A DNA stretch of 64,000 bases from Monilinia fructicola (lineage: Eukaryota; Ascomycota; Leotiomycetes; Helotiales; Sclerotiniaceae), in NCBI GenBank assembly GCA_008692225.1, contig VICG01000009.1:1364001-1428000 (forward strand), given 5' to 3'. The notes beneath the pieces are model-generated. The model saw nothing but the letters and a program-made list of their open reading frames with translations. It ran no database searches and had not been told where the DNA came from. Positions 46,000 to 57,559 of the stretch are shown here, piece by piece. Position 1 is the first letter of the stretch. Each line of letters begins with the position of its first letter. The position numbers were made by a program, and so were the translations under genes.

Positions 46000-48940
46000 A
46001 TTTTGGGGTCTTGCGTTTATGTGCCATGGTTCTTCTGTATAATGAATGCATGCAGTAAGACATTCTTACCCGCACTTGTGGCATTGATGCGGTATGGAGA
46101 AAAGATGAGGAAGGATTCTAGATTGCATTAAAATCGGACCCAACTGAAATCGCGGCTAAAGATTTCAAAAGAGTCTGTCCGAAAGACCTTGTCATCTGCG
46201 ATCTGCCAAGATACTATTTACGCCAAGTCTATACCAATGAGAATCATTTTATGACGACGAAATATTCGCAACTGGACCTTATATCTATATAAAGATTTCC
46301 TCTATAGATTCTACAAGATAGATAGTATGCTTGCTTGTTATTATCCGGTTCCGATCTATTGCTTACCCAGAAGGAAATCTTGAAATAATTACTTCACATC
46401 CAAAAATAATATCTGCTCATGGCACTCTCTACACCATGGTGTAGTTCATTTTGAGAATCGCATTAGCATCAGAACTCACGACCTGACTCCTCTAAGCTTG
46501 CTCATGCTAAGCCCTTGTGCCAATCTGGACCCCGGAATTTCAAGCTCAGGACCGAAGAATAGCTACCCAAAGTCCATGGGTATCAACGGTGCTGGGTTGT
46601 TCTTCGTATAGAACTCTAGTACTTCCACTTGTCTCTTTACCAAGCCAAACTTTCCATTTTCTTTTGAGCAACCTCTTTTCCCAAATACTTATCCTTCACA
46701 ATACCAATTGTCACTTAAAACCAAACTTGTACCTTTGCTGCTCCCTTTTTCTTATTATTCAAATCTCCATATCTAGGCTGGTCATTTTCATCACCAATCC
46801 CACCAATATTCAATATCTCCCTCATCTCTCTGCTACCCGATTCCCTATTTGTTATCTGCCAACCTGGACTTCAACTTTCTCTTCTACAAACTTTAAGCAC
46901 CCTCGACTCAATACAACAATTGATTGATTACCAAGCGCTGAAAATGTTGTATTGTATTTTGTATTCCGGTCTGCGGGTAGTGTGGGTATTCATGAAAAGT
47001 TGAACAGCGTCCCTCTGTTTCTTGTAACGCTATTGGAATATGCCTTGTGTTTAACTTGAGCGCCATGCTAGTCTGAGAAGTAGGGGAAGAGAGATCGATC
47101 CTCAGGTTCATGAAATCAACATCCCAGAGTTCGACATCGGCCCCTGCAATGTACGAGTGACAGAGATGTTTTGGAAGAAAAAGCCGGTGAGTTAATGGAT
47201 GGATAGATGGAACGAAAACTGGATTCTGAAAATCAAGGCTCTTTAACATTGACGGCACGCTTAGTCTTATTTTCAAAATGAGTACTCTGTCCGACCCACA
47301 AAGCATAGAGATTCTCCAGGACAAGGATTGAAAAAAAGTGCACCATTGCCTGGCGTTCAAGGTCTTGACAAACAATCCACGAACGCTCAGAAACCCTTTG
47401 AGTTACGAACTTGGTGGGATTCCGGGAACCAAATTTTTCAACAGAATTGTAGGGAGAGCTGCCAAGGTCCAGGATGCTATGTTATCTAGCTTTCTATCGG
47501 ACAAATCCCGAGATGTGTCTCCGGGTGATAGGAATGAGCCATTGAGATGGAAAGACATCATCGACATCGATGCTGAGGAGATTTGAGATACTGTAGAGTC
47601 TGACGGTAGGTTCGTGCCAGCTACCTATGGTTAACAATCGTATATATTATATCTTTGCATGATGGCTCGATTTAACAAGCGAAATGTCCGTCTCGCACAG
47701 GATGTCGCCAGAGCAAATGGTGGGTTCTTGAAATCACCACCCGTCCAAAGGCGGCCGAGTTGTTATATGGTCAGGAGAAGATTGGCCAGAAAGTGACAAT
47801 ACAATGTCCCGATGAGCATGCTGTTCTGGTGCTCTAACCATGGGGTTATGGGTCAGTTTGAATAACGAGGTGGAATACCACGGGTTCTCGACTGAAATGG
47901 ATCAAATGTAGTATTGGATGCAACTGCGCAGCTTGCGTTTCTAAAATCAGGCGAATATCCATTTATTTCTGCGAGATGGGTATATATATATATACATATG
48001 TTTCACACAGAATTGACCAATTAGAATTGCCCATGTTCAAGAGAAACTTTTGAAAGGAACCTTGGAATCCTTCAGTCATTCCGGATCACATTGTAGCCAT
48101 TTTTGAATGTGAATCCGTTTATACAAAGTGTTCATCGAATGGTATCCCGGAGAAGAAATTTACGGTTGACAAGTATGAGCTTCTCTTGGTCGTGGTATAG
48201 TCGACGTTCATACTTTGACATAAATCGTGTGGGTGGTTTTGGTTTTGAAGGGATCGGTGAATATACATATTCAAGCAATGCAAGTCTTGCTACATTTTTA
48301 TACCAATATACCTATAGAACCAGTAGTATACGCGCTAGCAGATGGTATATATGCCCCGTATTTTCATGACAATTAACATTTGGTTCCCGCCCGGTGAGTT
48401 TCCCGGTGAGTAGCACAGGGGCTTGGCTTGGCAATCCGCAAAAGTCGAGATGAATTGTTTGTTCTTTCGGGATTATTAGTATATGCAGAATTGAATGACA
48501 ACCTGGAGATATGATAGGCATTTATTGAGTATTCTCATCCCGTATATCCGTGATATTCTCGGACCAGGTGTTAGTCTCACAGAACTCTGTACGCCGTTTC
48601 ACGGGACGAACTAATTACACAACCCATGTACGTGATCGAGGAACCAAGAAATCTGCAGCGGCAAGCTGCTCGCACAGCCTAGACTTTCCAAGGTTGGAGA
48701 TGCAACTCAAATTTCGATGAAAAGCCTTTGGTCACACAAGACTAGAGATTTTGTAGCCTGAAAAGTATGTCATAAAGAGATAGACTAAGTATATAGTAGC
48801 ATGCAATCGAAGGCAAAGAAATTCATTATCATGGATCATAATCAGCCATCAAACGCACGCACCCAAGTCTCTCTCCATGCAATCCTGTCTAACGCCTTTC
48901 CCTGATGATAGAGCTAGCATAAGTCTGCCATGTTAAAAGA
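46000..48940. other. gene-poor stretch, no intact gene
   Basis: Frames on both strands (46517-46927 plus, 46908-47375 minus, 48103-48369 plus) have no recognisable domain. A (TA)n run is near 47982-47995. See the separate entry for a possible gene fragment at 47338-47837. Confidence 0.45.
47338..47837 (+). pseudogene. possible fragment of an uncharacterised fungal gene
   Basis: The plus frame 47338-47586 reads NPLSYELGGIPGTKFFNRIV through RWKDIIDIDAEEI and then hits TGA. The same frame continues seven codons to a GTAGGT donor-like site, and after a CGCACAG acceptor-like site near 47700 the text WWVLEITTRPKAAELLYGQE runs to a TAA at 47835-47837. This looks coding but matches no family I know. 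It could be a gene remnant with one nonsense codon, or chance. Confidence 0.25.
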
Positions 48941-48946
48941 AATCCA

Positions 48947-50059
48947 TCAATACTGTTGATAGCCTCCCTGAGCTACAACCTCTTGTGGCGCATATCCTCT
49001 CTGAATTGGAATCTGTCCTTGTTGTACTTGTGGTCTTCTCATTGCTCCTGGCAGATCATTGAACCATGGATGGCTCAAAGCATCATGTGCGCTGATTCGT
49101 AATTCTGGTCTTAATTGCAACATCCTTTGAAGAAGGTCGATACCAACCGCATCAATTTGAGGCAAGATGACCCGCAAATCTTGAGTAGCATACATCTGAA
49201 AGTTTGATTTGTACTCGGTAAATTGGGATATTCCAGGCCATGTTCGCTCGGATGGTGTACCCATGATCCGGAAAATTCGTACCAGTTGGTCCTCATTGGT
49301 CGTACCAGGGAACAAGGGACGGCCAGTATACATTTCTGCCATGATGCATCCCGCAGACCAGATATCGATACTAGTATTGTAGGTTCGACTTCCAAGGAGG
49401 ACATCTGGTGCTCTGTACCATAAAGTAACAACCTCATTGGAGAAAGTATTGACAGGAATACCAAATGCACGCGCAAGACCAAAATCTGCAAGTTTGAGCT
49501 GGCCCTTCATATTGATGAGAAGATTCTGGGGTTTCAGATCCCTGTGGAGGACTCGATTTTGGTGGCAAAAATCAATTCCTTTGAGAAGTTGATGCATGAA
49601 TGATTTGATCGTTGGTGGTGGTAAAGCTCCTCTGTCTCCTGATGTATCCATGTATTTCTTCAAGTCCTTGTCCATATGTTCAAAGACTAGCATGAGCTTG
49701 TTCTCGGTATGTATGACATCGTGTAAGCTGACGATATTTTCATGCTTGAGTTCTTTCATCAACGAGATTTCTCTGATCGCAGTAGATGGTGTGCCTTCTT
49801 CGGAATCGAGGTGGATCTCTTTCAAAGCAACAAGTTCACCGGTCTGTCTATTTCTACCTTTAAAAAACCTTGAATGAGTCAGTATGCGTCACCATAACAG
49901 CTCGTGTAGGAGAACATTCAAAACAGCTCATGAAGTATGTACTGCATGTACTGCAGTGGTTGGTTCTTGGAATTCCCATCGTGTACTCACAGTAGCATAT
50001 GTACCCTCTCCAAGCTTCTCCAGCTGCTGGAACGAACTGGGATGTCTCTTGTTATCCAT
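48947..50059 (-). CDS. pho85: cyclin-dependent kinase, Pho85 type
   Basis: Exon 1 (50059-49991) encodes [20 protein letters not shown] plus YAT, and exon 2 runs from about 49868 to 48947; together about 330 aa. All kinase landmarks are present: Gly-rich loop [13 protein letters not shown], the PSTAIRE-type helix ([18 protein letters not shown]), [28 protein letters not shown], and [11 protein letters not shown]. The PSTAIRE with EEGT and ending on a Gln-rich tail fit Pho85 (A. nidulans PhoA/PhoB), a CDK for phosphate and nutrient signalling and morphogenesis. After the intron (GTGAGT to CAAG) the six-T run (A run 49862-49867 on the plus strand) puts the sequence one base out of frame: five T would give the expected V-F-K-G. 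This is most simply a consensus error, since the rest is intact. Confidence 0.93.
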
Positions 50060-51034
50060 TTCGTCTGTATTGCGTTCGGTATCGAGTTCTTGGACACTGA
50101 TGCAACTTGGTAAAGAGTGAGGAAGTCGCGGTGCAGTTGGGGAAAGAGGGAACGTGTAAGGAGGTGTTATCAAAGACCTTTTGCGATTTGTATAACGAGA
50201 ATCGAACAAGATGGAGGCGGGGGTGCAAAGTTGATCTAGAATCGACAACGCGTCTTTCGACCCGTGGGAAGCCGTTGTGGTTGTTTGCAATAAAATTGGA
50301 GATCCTTCCCGCTGGAAAGAAAAATGGAGCCAACTATGCTGTAGGGATTAATTGGCTTTACTGATGTACTTGAGAGGATCTTCGGAATCCGGAAAATGCT
50401 TCCAATTATAAATTTATTTTATGACTTCCAAGGTTGTTGATTGTTGATTTTAAATGGGTGAGTGGGAATAAATGAGTGCGGTACGAATGGAGAATGGAGA
50501 ATATTGGAATGGAATGCGCAGGTGGTCAATAAAGTAGCCATATTAAGTTTAGCTTCTTCTGATGATGCTCTAATTTTAGAACAGCTACCTAGATAGGTAA
50601 GGCTAGCTAACATAAATACGTACGGCGCTTAAGTTCGATTAGAGCGCTTGATAAAGTTGATGCCTTAGATTTACCATTAGTAGGTGATATCCTTATCTTG
50701 ATGCTTTGACGCTTTGACGCTGATATCGATATCTTAGCTTCGGAGATAAGTTTCACCGCCAGATACGGCTTAGTCACGCCATCTTTCATTGAATGAGGAT
50801 CTCTCAAAAGTCCCCCGGCCATACTTTACTTTACCTTGAAATATCACGCGGGGTACCAATGCTACATTCCTAAGCAATTGTGTTACGAGACAACTTACAA
50901 TTTTCAATAAAGGGAAACCTCGAGATATCTTCAGTTTTGAATGAATTACTATTTCAAGAACATTTAGAGCATGACATAAACCTGCTTCCCCGCATTTCCC
51001 TTGAAACATTAACGACCTCTTATCAACAATCAAA
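50060..51034. promoter_or_regulatory. divergent intergenic region between Pho85-type CDK and septin-like gene
   Basis: About 975 bp separate the two divergent start codons, so this must contain both promoters. No specific element was identified with confidence. Repeated GATATC/GATATCG motifs occur at 50685-50735. Confidence 0.4.
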
Positions 51035-53342
51035 ATGCGCCCCTTACCAGGCGATGATGCCTATACAGGGAGATCTCGGAGTACGAGTATCAATGATAAT
51101 GACCTGACACCACTTGCAACTAGGACACAACCTCCGCAGATGAGTTACTTTCTTGCAGATGAGAGAACATTAGAATCGGGAGAAGCTCAACCTATTCGCG
51201 TTCCTCTAAAACCGAGAGATTCTTTGAAGAATAGTTCATATGGTGTGGAAAGTCTTGAAACTACCATTAGTTCTTTATCTGAAGGTAGTGGTGACGAGGA
51301 TGCAAAATTTGATAGAGCTAGGGAAAAGTTCAAGAAGAATCTTGCAGAAAAATTACAATCTGTAGGAGACTCAAGGTCTCGATCACCAAAACCATCCTAC
51401 GATATAAGTGGAACCACTTCCCCGACCCGCCCTTCAACTACCGAAGCTTCCAGACCCTATACTCCTATGTCTTCATACTCCGCCGCTCCAGGTTCTATTA
51501 TTAGCAGTCCCGGTTCGAGAGCTTCAGACATAGAATCATTTAACGATGATATAGCAAGCCAGGCTATTGTATCGGGCGAAGAAGACGAACAAGATGTACC
51601 GGCTATGATGGATAGCGGCTCCGCCCCTCAACTAGTCATGCCGAGTATTAAAATGCCTAGCAGACGGCCATTCACAGAGAAGGGTAAGAATATGGGAAGG
51701 CTTAAGGTACTGATTGCTGGAGATTCGGGTAAGTACATTTTACTCTACCGCAAACCGCTATGCTGATATATCATAGGCGTAGGCAAGACATCCTTAATCA
51801 AAGCTATTGTACAGTTATGTGAAGATATTGTACATGTCGACCCGTTATCTCCTGCGCCAGCACAAGCCCCCGACAAAAGACGCCATTCCAGAAACAGGGC
51901 TAGATCTGGAGGCAGTGATATGCAGACTACAACTCAAATCACAGAGATCTATGCTAGTACTAAGGCATATCCCAGTTGGTGGGCAGAGGTTGACGAAAGC
52001 AAAGTCCTGCGTCGAAGAAAGAGTATGGGTGATTCAGTTCTTGAAAGAAATCTGTGTTTTGTCGATACCCCTGGTTATGGCAATAAGACTTCTGTGAGCT
52101 TCGTTTTGACGTGGACGCCTTATTATTGGCTAATGTTTCTAGTGTCTCGAAGTGATTTCTCCAGTTGTCGATTATATTGAGTCCCAATTCCAAAAACTTG
52201 AATCTAAAGATGGAATGTCGGATTCAGACATGATTCAATTACTGGGTGGAAATGGCGGTTCTCAAGTGGATGTAGTATTCTATATCATCATAAATCGTAA
52301 GTCTCTACGAAATCATATAGATAAACGACTAATTTAGTATACAGGGATCAAACCTGTGGATATTGAATATCTACGACGCATATCCCCCATGACGAATGTT
52401 ATCCCTCTCATAGCACGATCTGAAGTTTTGTCCCTCGAGGACCTTGCCAGTGTTAAAAGACACGTATTAAGCGAGCTTCAAACAGCCAATATACGACCAT
52501 TTCTTTTTGGGTTATCCTTTGATGACGCTCTTCATTCTTCTCAGCCAGCTGCGCCTTATGCCATATCCACCATATTATCGAAGGATCATGAGAACATGGA
52601 TGCTAGCCTTCTCATGAGCTCAGACTATGTTCAACCGTTAGTTCAGTCTGAACTTATAGCTCTTGTGGATCAGTTATTCGAGCCAGATAGTATAGCATGG
52701 CTACGAAATTCTGCAGCGAAGAAATTTGTACAATGGCGAAACAATCCTTCGGTACGAAAGCCACAAAGTCTTTATCGACCTCTGTCACGATCGATGATGT
52801 CGTCATCCACATCACAAATACTTACTGCGCCTGTTGGGGCTACAACGTCTTACGCTTTGGCTCGTATAACAGATCATACTCAGCGTGAAGAGAAGCTTGC
52901 ACAAGTACGACTTTCAAAATGGGCTGCTGACCTACAAAGGAGTATTCAAAATGAGCGTGCTAGATTTGAAGTTTTAGCGAGAAATGAGAGGGCAGTGTGG
53001 CTGACAGAAAGACTCGGGGAATGCGTACAAGATGGTACACTCGTCCCAATTTCCCAAGCCCGCCAAAGGCAGCGATCTTCTGATGCTGGAGTCTTGGTTA
53101 AGCGGGGATCGTTTTCTCCAAAAGCATCTTCTGGCGCAATTTTTAACACACATGATCCTCTGGGGATCTTAGAATTCAATGAAGACATGAAACGACGGGG
53201 TATCATTGCACTACAATTGGTCAGCAGTTTTGGGATTATTGGTGGCTTGGCGATTTGGATCAACCGGAGTTGGCAACCCAGCGGGGCCAGCATATGGGGA
53301 TTAGATTGGACTGGCATCCAAAAATATGTGGAATGGAGATGA
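51035..53342 (+). CDS. septin-like GTPase with C-terminal transmembrane anchor
   Basis: Four exons, 51035-51728, 51777-52093, 52143-52296 and 52345-53342, with 48-49-nt introns, encode 720 aa. The first 200 residues are Ser/Pro-rich. The G1/P-loop LIAGDSGVGKTSLIKAIV (about 225-242) and the G3 LCFVDTPGYG define a septin-type G domain. The septin AKAD (G4) position reads IARSEVL, so base recognition may be altered. A long insert with basic residues separates G1 from G3. A coiled-coil-prone segment (REEKLAQVRLSKWAADLQRS) precedes a helix (IIALQLVSSFGIIGGLAIWI) near the C-terminus that predicts a membrane anchor. Canonical septins have no such anchor. A relationship to divergent fungal septin-like proteins is inferred; no function is claimed. 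Confidence 0.88.
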
Positions 53343-55412
53343 TATATGCGATTATGAGGCATTTAGCGAGTTCGATTTCAATTGGGGCAAGATGGGTAAG
53401 ATAGTTGGTTTTGGGGGGGTTGGGCCCACGGGCATTTTGGGTGTTTATTGACGCATTTTTTACATTGGGAAATACTGGCGTGAAGATATGATATGATATG
53501 GTATGATATGTTAAGATATGATATGATACGATGGAGTAAGGACATCCATGGGAGCATATGGCATTTCTAGTGTTTGTGGGCTGTTGATGCAGATGAGAGT
53601 TTCGGGTATTTTGTAGCTGGGTGCGCGAGCAAAGGAGATACCATTTCAATAGCATAGTTCGAATTCTAATTGTTATTTCTCAGTCGGGTCGAAATACCTC
53701 CTGACACCTGTGCAAGTCTTCTATAGCTCAAATCTGGAGATGATATGTTATTGTGGATCCAATATTACAACTGTACGAGTACTACACCAAGCTCTTGTGA
53801 GTTACCAAACATCCTATTTATTCATAAGTGACTACAAGATGGGTACTACTAATTAACTTTCAATTTATAGAGAAATCAGTCTATAGTACCTAGTTGTACG
53901 AGATGACTACCTATAACTCTCTAACTTGAGCCAATAACTATCTCTGGTTCCGTTATGTCAGAGGAGTTCTTTAAAGCACTGGCTTGATTTAACGTCAACT
54001 ACATACCTACGCATTGAGAGTTATCCCAGTTACCCAACAGCAAGAATATCAACAACTGGCCGCGTGCATGTAAATATTTTCTTACTGCACCTTTGAATTC
54101 CTTGATTTCTCCTCGAGTCAGATTCGGCAGCCTGGTGTGCCTTTCTATTTAACATATTTTACCCCTTGATATATCATACTGATATCTAAAATAGTCTCGT
54201 GGAAATAGTCAATGATATCATGAAGACCCCAGCCTTCACTGTTTCAAATCGTGTTGCATTGAAGTGTGAGAACGGCGGGGCTTATACTAATATACAGCAT
54301 GACAGCTTACAAGCCAAGTTCTGTATGTCCAGCTTGCACTTGCAACCTAAACTATTAGCAACCATAGCATAACGAATTATTTTCTAATTAAAAGACAATC
54401 CTCAAGCTCTCAAATCAACCCTCCCGAAATGGTTTTACAGTCGAAGTCCTGGTTGTCAGAAAGACGCGCAATCCCAGATTAATAAACAAGCATTGCTTCG
54501 ATCCTCCCGCAAAGCTTGGCATATTTCCAAGCTTTTCACTGGTCTTCGTTTCTTCCTTCAAGAAGAATATGCCGAGCCTTCATTCATGATTGGATTATAC
54601 CATCTGCACTCTTTCTCTATATGAGAAGATATGTGGTACTTTCGGAAAGCTCATAATCTTTTTGGGCCCCCAAGCATGTGGTAGGGGGGTGTTTCGAAAT
54701 TGTGGTTGAAGGATCTGATTGTGTTACCTTAGTTCCATCGAGATTATTACTCCTGTCGGGGTCTTATGTATTACTCTATCTAGATCGTTCCGTCTGATCT
54801 TTCCGTCTGATCTTCTTACCTTCTACTTTATAACTGATCTTTTGCACTTGTTCGTAGAAGCATGTTTTTGACGGGTTCGGTTTCGTATGTGTCAGGAGAT
54901 CAATCTGCATAACATAAAATTTGTGTTCTTGAAATGAACAGTTCATTTTCATATGCTGTAGTCATTCCTTTGATCCTATTTTCTGGGATTTGCTTGCTTT
55001 AGTTCATCGAATGTTCGTATACGACCAGCGTATGGGAAGCATTGAGCAGCTTCCCCAGAAAAGAATATGTCATCATACTGGTGGCGCAAATGAGAAAGGA
55101 TTCTGGAGTTTTCAGATGATGAGATAAGAATGAGTGGCTTGCTGTACCTTTAGGGCAAGTCTAGACTCCTTTCTTTTTGTTTGTCAAGGGTATATAAATA
55201 CCAATATCTTCTCTTTATGATATAAGCTTTGCATCATCAGATCGACCTTTGCATTCAGTATCCTTTTATACCTTCTCACTCTTTTCATTGGCACTCTCCT
55301 TAAGGTTCCTATTCTTTTTAAATCCAACATCGGACGGTCCCTACTTTGATATTCTATTCCAAGCAGATCATTCTTTTAAAACCAAGATTTACGCAAGGAT
55401 ACATCAACCATC
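53343..55412. other. intergenic stretch
   Basis: It contains a GATAT-rich tract (about 53488-53530). A TATAAA-containing promoter candidate (GGTATATAAATACC, about 55190-55203) lies roughly 215 bp upstream of the ATG at 55413 and probably serves the secreted repeat protein. No gene was recognised. Confidence 0.5.
55190..55203 (+). promoter_or_regulatory. TATA-box candidate for the secreted repeat protein
   Basis: TATATAAATA sits in a C/T-rich context about 215 bp before the start codon. The leader after it is C/T-rich, as in strongly expressed fungal genes. Consensus match only. Confidence 0.5.
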
Positions 55413-56504
55413 ATGCAATTCTCCAAGATTTCCAGCGCAACTGCCGCGCTCCTCATCTCCATGATCTCTGCATCCCCCATTGCTCTCATCTCCGACACCA
55501 TCCACCCTAGTCGATCCATCCACATCAAACCCACAGGCCCCATAAACTACACCTTCAAGACCCACCCAACTGGTTCTTTCCACCCCAAGGAGCCCATTCC
55601 CACTTTCACAGACGAGGAAAATCCCAAATTCACCATCCATTCTACTGGTGGTAAGACTGAGCCTCATGATTATCACCCTTCAGGCACCGGTGCAGAGTTC
55701 CATCAGGGCCCCAAACCTACTGGCCATGTAAATAAATCGCAGAAAGGCCCTAGACCAACTGAAAATATCTTCAAGAGAGATCTTGAGAGTGATGGTGAGA
55801 GTATCACTGTGAGCGAAAGTCATAAGCCAAAGCCTACGGGTAGTGCCAGCCATGGACAAAAGAGTGACCATGCGAAGTCAACCAGCAGTGGAAAGAAAGA
55901 ACATTATCATCCTTCCGGAACTGGGGTGCGCGAAGGCGAAAAGCTTTATGAAAGTGGACACGCGAACCCATCTGGCAAGGGCAGAAAGGGGTACGAGGAT
56001 GGGTATGCCAAACCAACAGGAAGTAAGGAACATAAACCGCATGAAAGCGGACACGCTAAACCATCAGGCAAGGGAGGAAGAGAACACGAGAGCGGATACA
56101 CTAGACCGACTGTTACATGGGCTGAAGAACATTCTCACATTTACGAATCTGGCAATGCGAAACCCACTGACCACAAAGAATCAGCTCGTGCTTTTGAGAG
56201 CGGCCAAGTTAAACCAACGGGCACTGGCCATGCGCACGAGAGTGGACATGCCAAGGCGTCTGGAAAAGGGGGCAAAGATCACGCGAGTGGCCATGCTAAA
56301 CCAACTGGAACAGGTGTCGAACATGGTCATGTTAAGCCAACCGACATTCATTCGCAAAGACCTGTATTCACTGGTACTCATGAGATCAAGAGTTTCGAGT
56401 TCAAGACTGAGACGTTGACTTTTGGGACGAAGACGTTTACTGTTACTGGGGTTGTACCTGAGAAGACTGAAAAGCCTTATATTTTTGAGGAGCCTGATTA
56501 TTAG
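55413..56504 (+). CDS. secreted His/Gly/Lys/Pro-rich tandem-repeat protein
   Basis: Uninterrupted frame of 363 aa. Residues 1-21 form a signal peptide (MQFSKISSATAALLISMISA). The mature part is hydrophilic and dominated by HPSGTG and KPTG motifs. About eight imperfect units of the form [YHF]-E-[SD]-G-[HYNQ]-A-K-P-[ST]-G lie at roughly residues 178-305 (for example HESGHAKPSGKG, FESGQVKPTGTG, HASGHAKPTGTG). One dibasic site (FKR-DLE, about residue 129) could be cut by Kex2. The C-terminal 40 residues lack repeats (FEFKTETLTFGTKTFTVTGV). No cysteines are visible in the mature part. I do not recognise the family; the high His content suggests metal binding, as inference. A TATA-type promoter suggests regulated expression. 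Confidence 0.88.
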   Translation: MQFSKISSATAALLISMISASPIALISDTIHPSRSIHIKPTGPINYTFKTHPTGSFHPKEPIPTFTDEENPKFTIHSTGGKTEPHDYHPSGTGAEFHQGPKPTGHVNKSQKGPRPTENIFKRDLESDGESITVSESHKPKPTGSASHGQKSDHAKSTSSGKKEHYHPSGTGVREGEKLYESGHANPSGKGRKGYEDGYAKPTGSKEHKPHESGHAKPSGKGGREHESGYTRPTVTWAEEHSHIYESGNAKPTDHKESARAFESGQVKPTGTGHAHESGHAKASGKGGKDHASGHAKPTGTGVEHGHVKPTDIHSQRPVFTGTHEIKSFEFKTETLTFGTKTFTVTGVVPEKTEKPYIFEEPDY

Positions 56505-57559
56505 GTTTTGCTCTTGCGCTTCGTATTCTTCTCGGGAGCACACTTTTATTGTATAGGTGATGATCTGCAAGCACCTAGTTTCGGATTGCTTGTCTGTACT
56601 CTGCACTCATTCTCGAGGTATGGAAGGTACGTGTTCAGCGTCTGGTATGGCTGCTTTGCGATTCGTTTGGGGGGTTGAAAGTATTGAAAAGATGGGAAGT
56701 TTAGTAGGGCAATACGAATGAGATTGCGTATACAGTACAATTTTGAAATATTGATCTACGATAAATTCCTGGCAGGCATGAGATGTGAATGAGAATTTGA
56801 TGTCGACTTTAATATTGAAAATGAAGCGGGAAAATGACTTCAGTATAAACCACAGATGATACGATGCGGATGACTTTACTCTTCAAACATTGGCTTTTCG
56901 AATAGACAGCTCCTCCAATAATGACGAATCTACAGCGCAAGTCAAACACTAACCAAGTCCATCGCGTATTATACTGCACCATAAATCGAGTTATATTTCG
57001 CAAAAATGATCATTTGTTATTTATAGTAGTCAAGCTGATATTCACTAGAACTAGTTTATGGAGGGTTAAGGTTACAATAACAATCCTGCGGGAAAAGGGT
57101 TCCAGATACTAGCCTTCCTCATTGACCAATTGATGTTCGAATCCATTGTGTTTCTTCTGTTCTTCAGGACGGATGATGTGCAAAGAAGTTAATAAAGCAT
57201 GGTGATTGGAGGAGTTCTCCGGCGAATCACAAGATGATTTGGTGGAAGATCTGCGATACATGCATGAATCGATGCTCTACTAGTACGCCCTACCGAATGA
57301 CTCACCCCAGATTCTACCCATTTTCGTGGTCGGGTAGACTAATTGAGCTGGCCGTGAAGCGAGAGTGAGAATAGGGGCTGTAGGGATTTGGTTTTATTGA
57401 TCGGTATTTAATATTGAATGAAGCAAGGGTGATGGGAATAGTGGATATAAGATAGCTGACCTCCTCGCGCTAGGTGAAAAGGAAGATGTTAAGATTCTCA
57501 ACGAAGAAAAATATACTCCTCGATAAGAAAACTGTTCAGGCGGTTGATACTAAGTCAAA
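56505..57559. other. intergenic stretch
   Basis: It lies between the secreted repeat protein and the dehydrogenase. Only short frames occur; nothing recognised. Confidence 0.45.

Noticed and set aside
46908..47375. 155-codon minus-strand frame
   Set aside because: No recognised domain, overlaps a better plus-strand candidate, and lies in a region of decayed genes.
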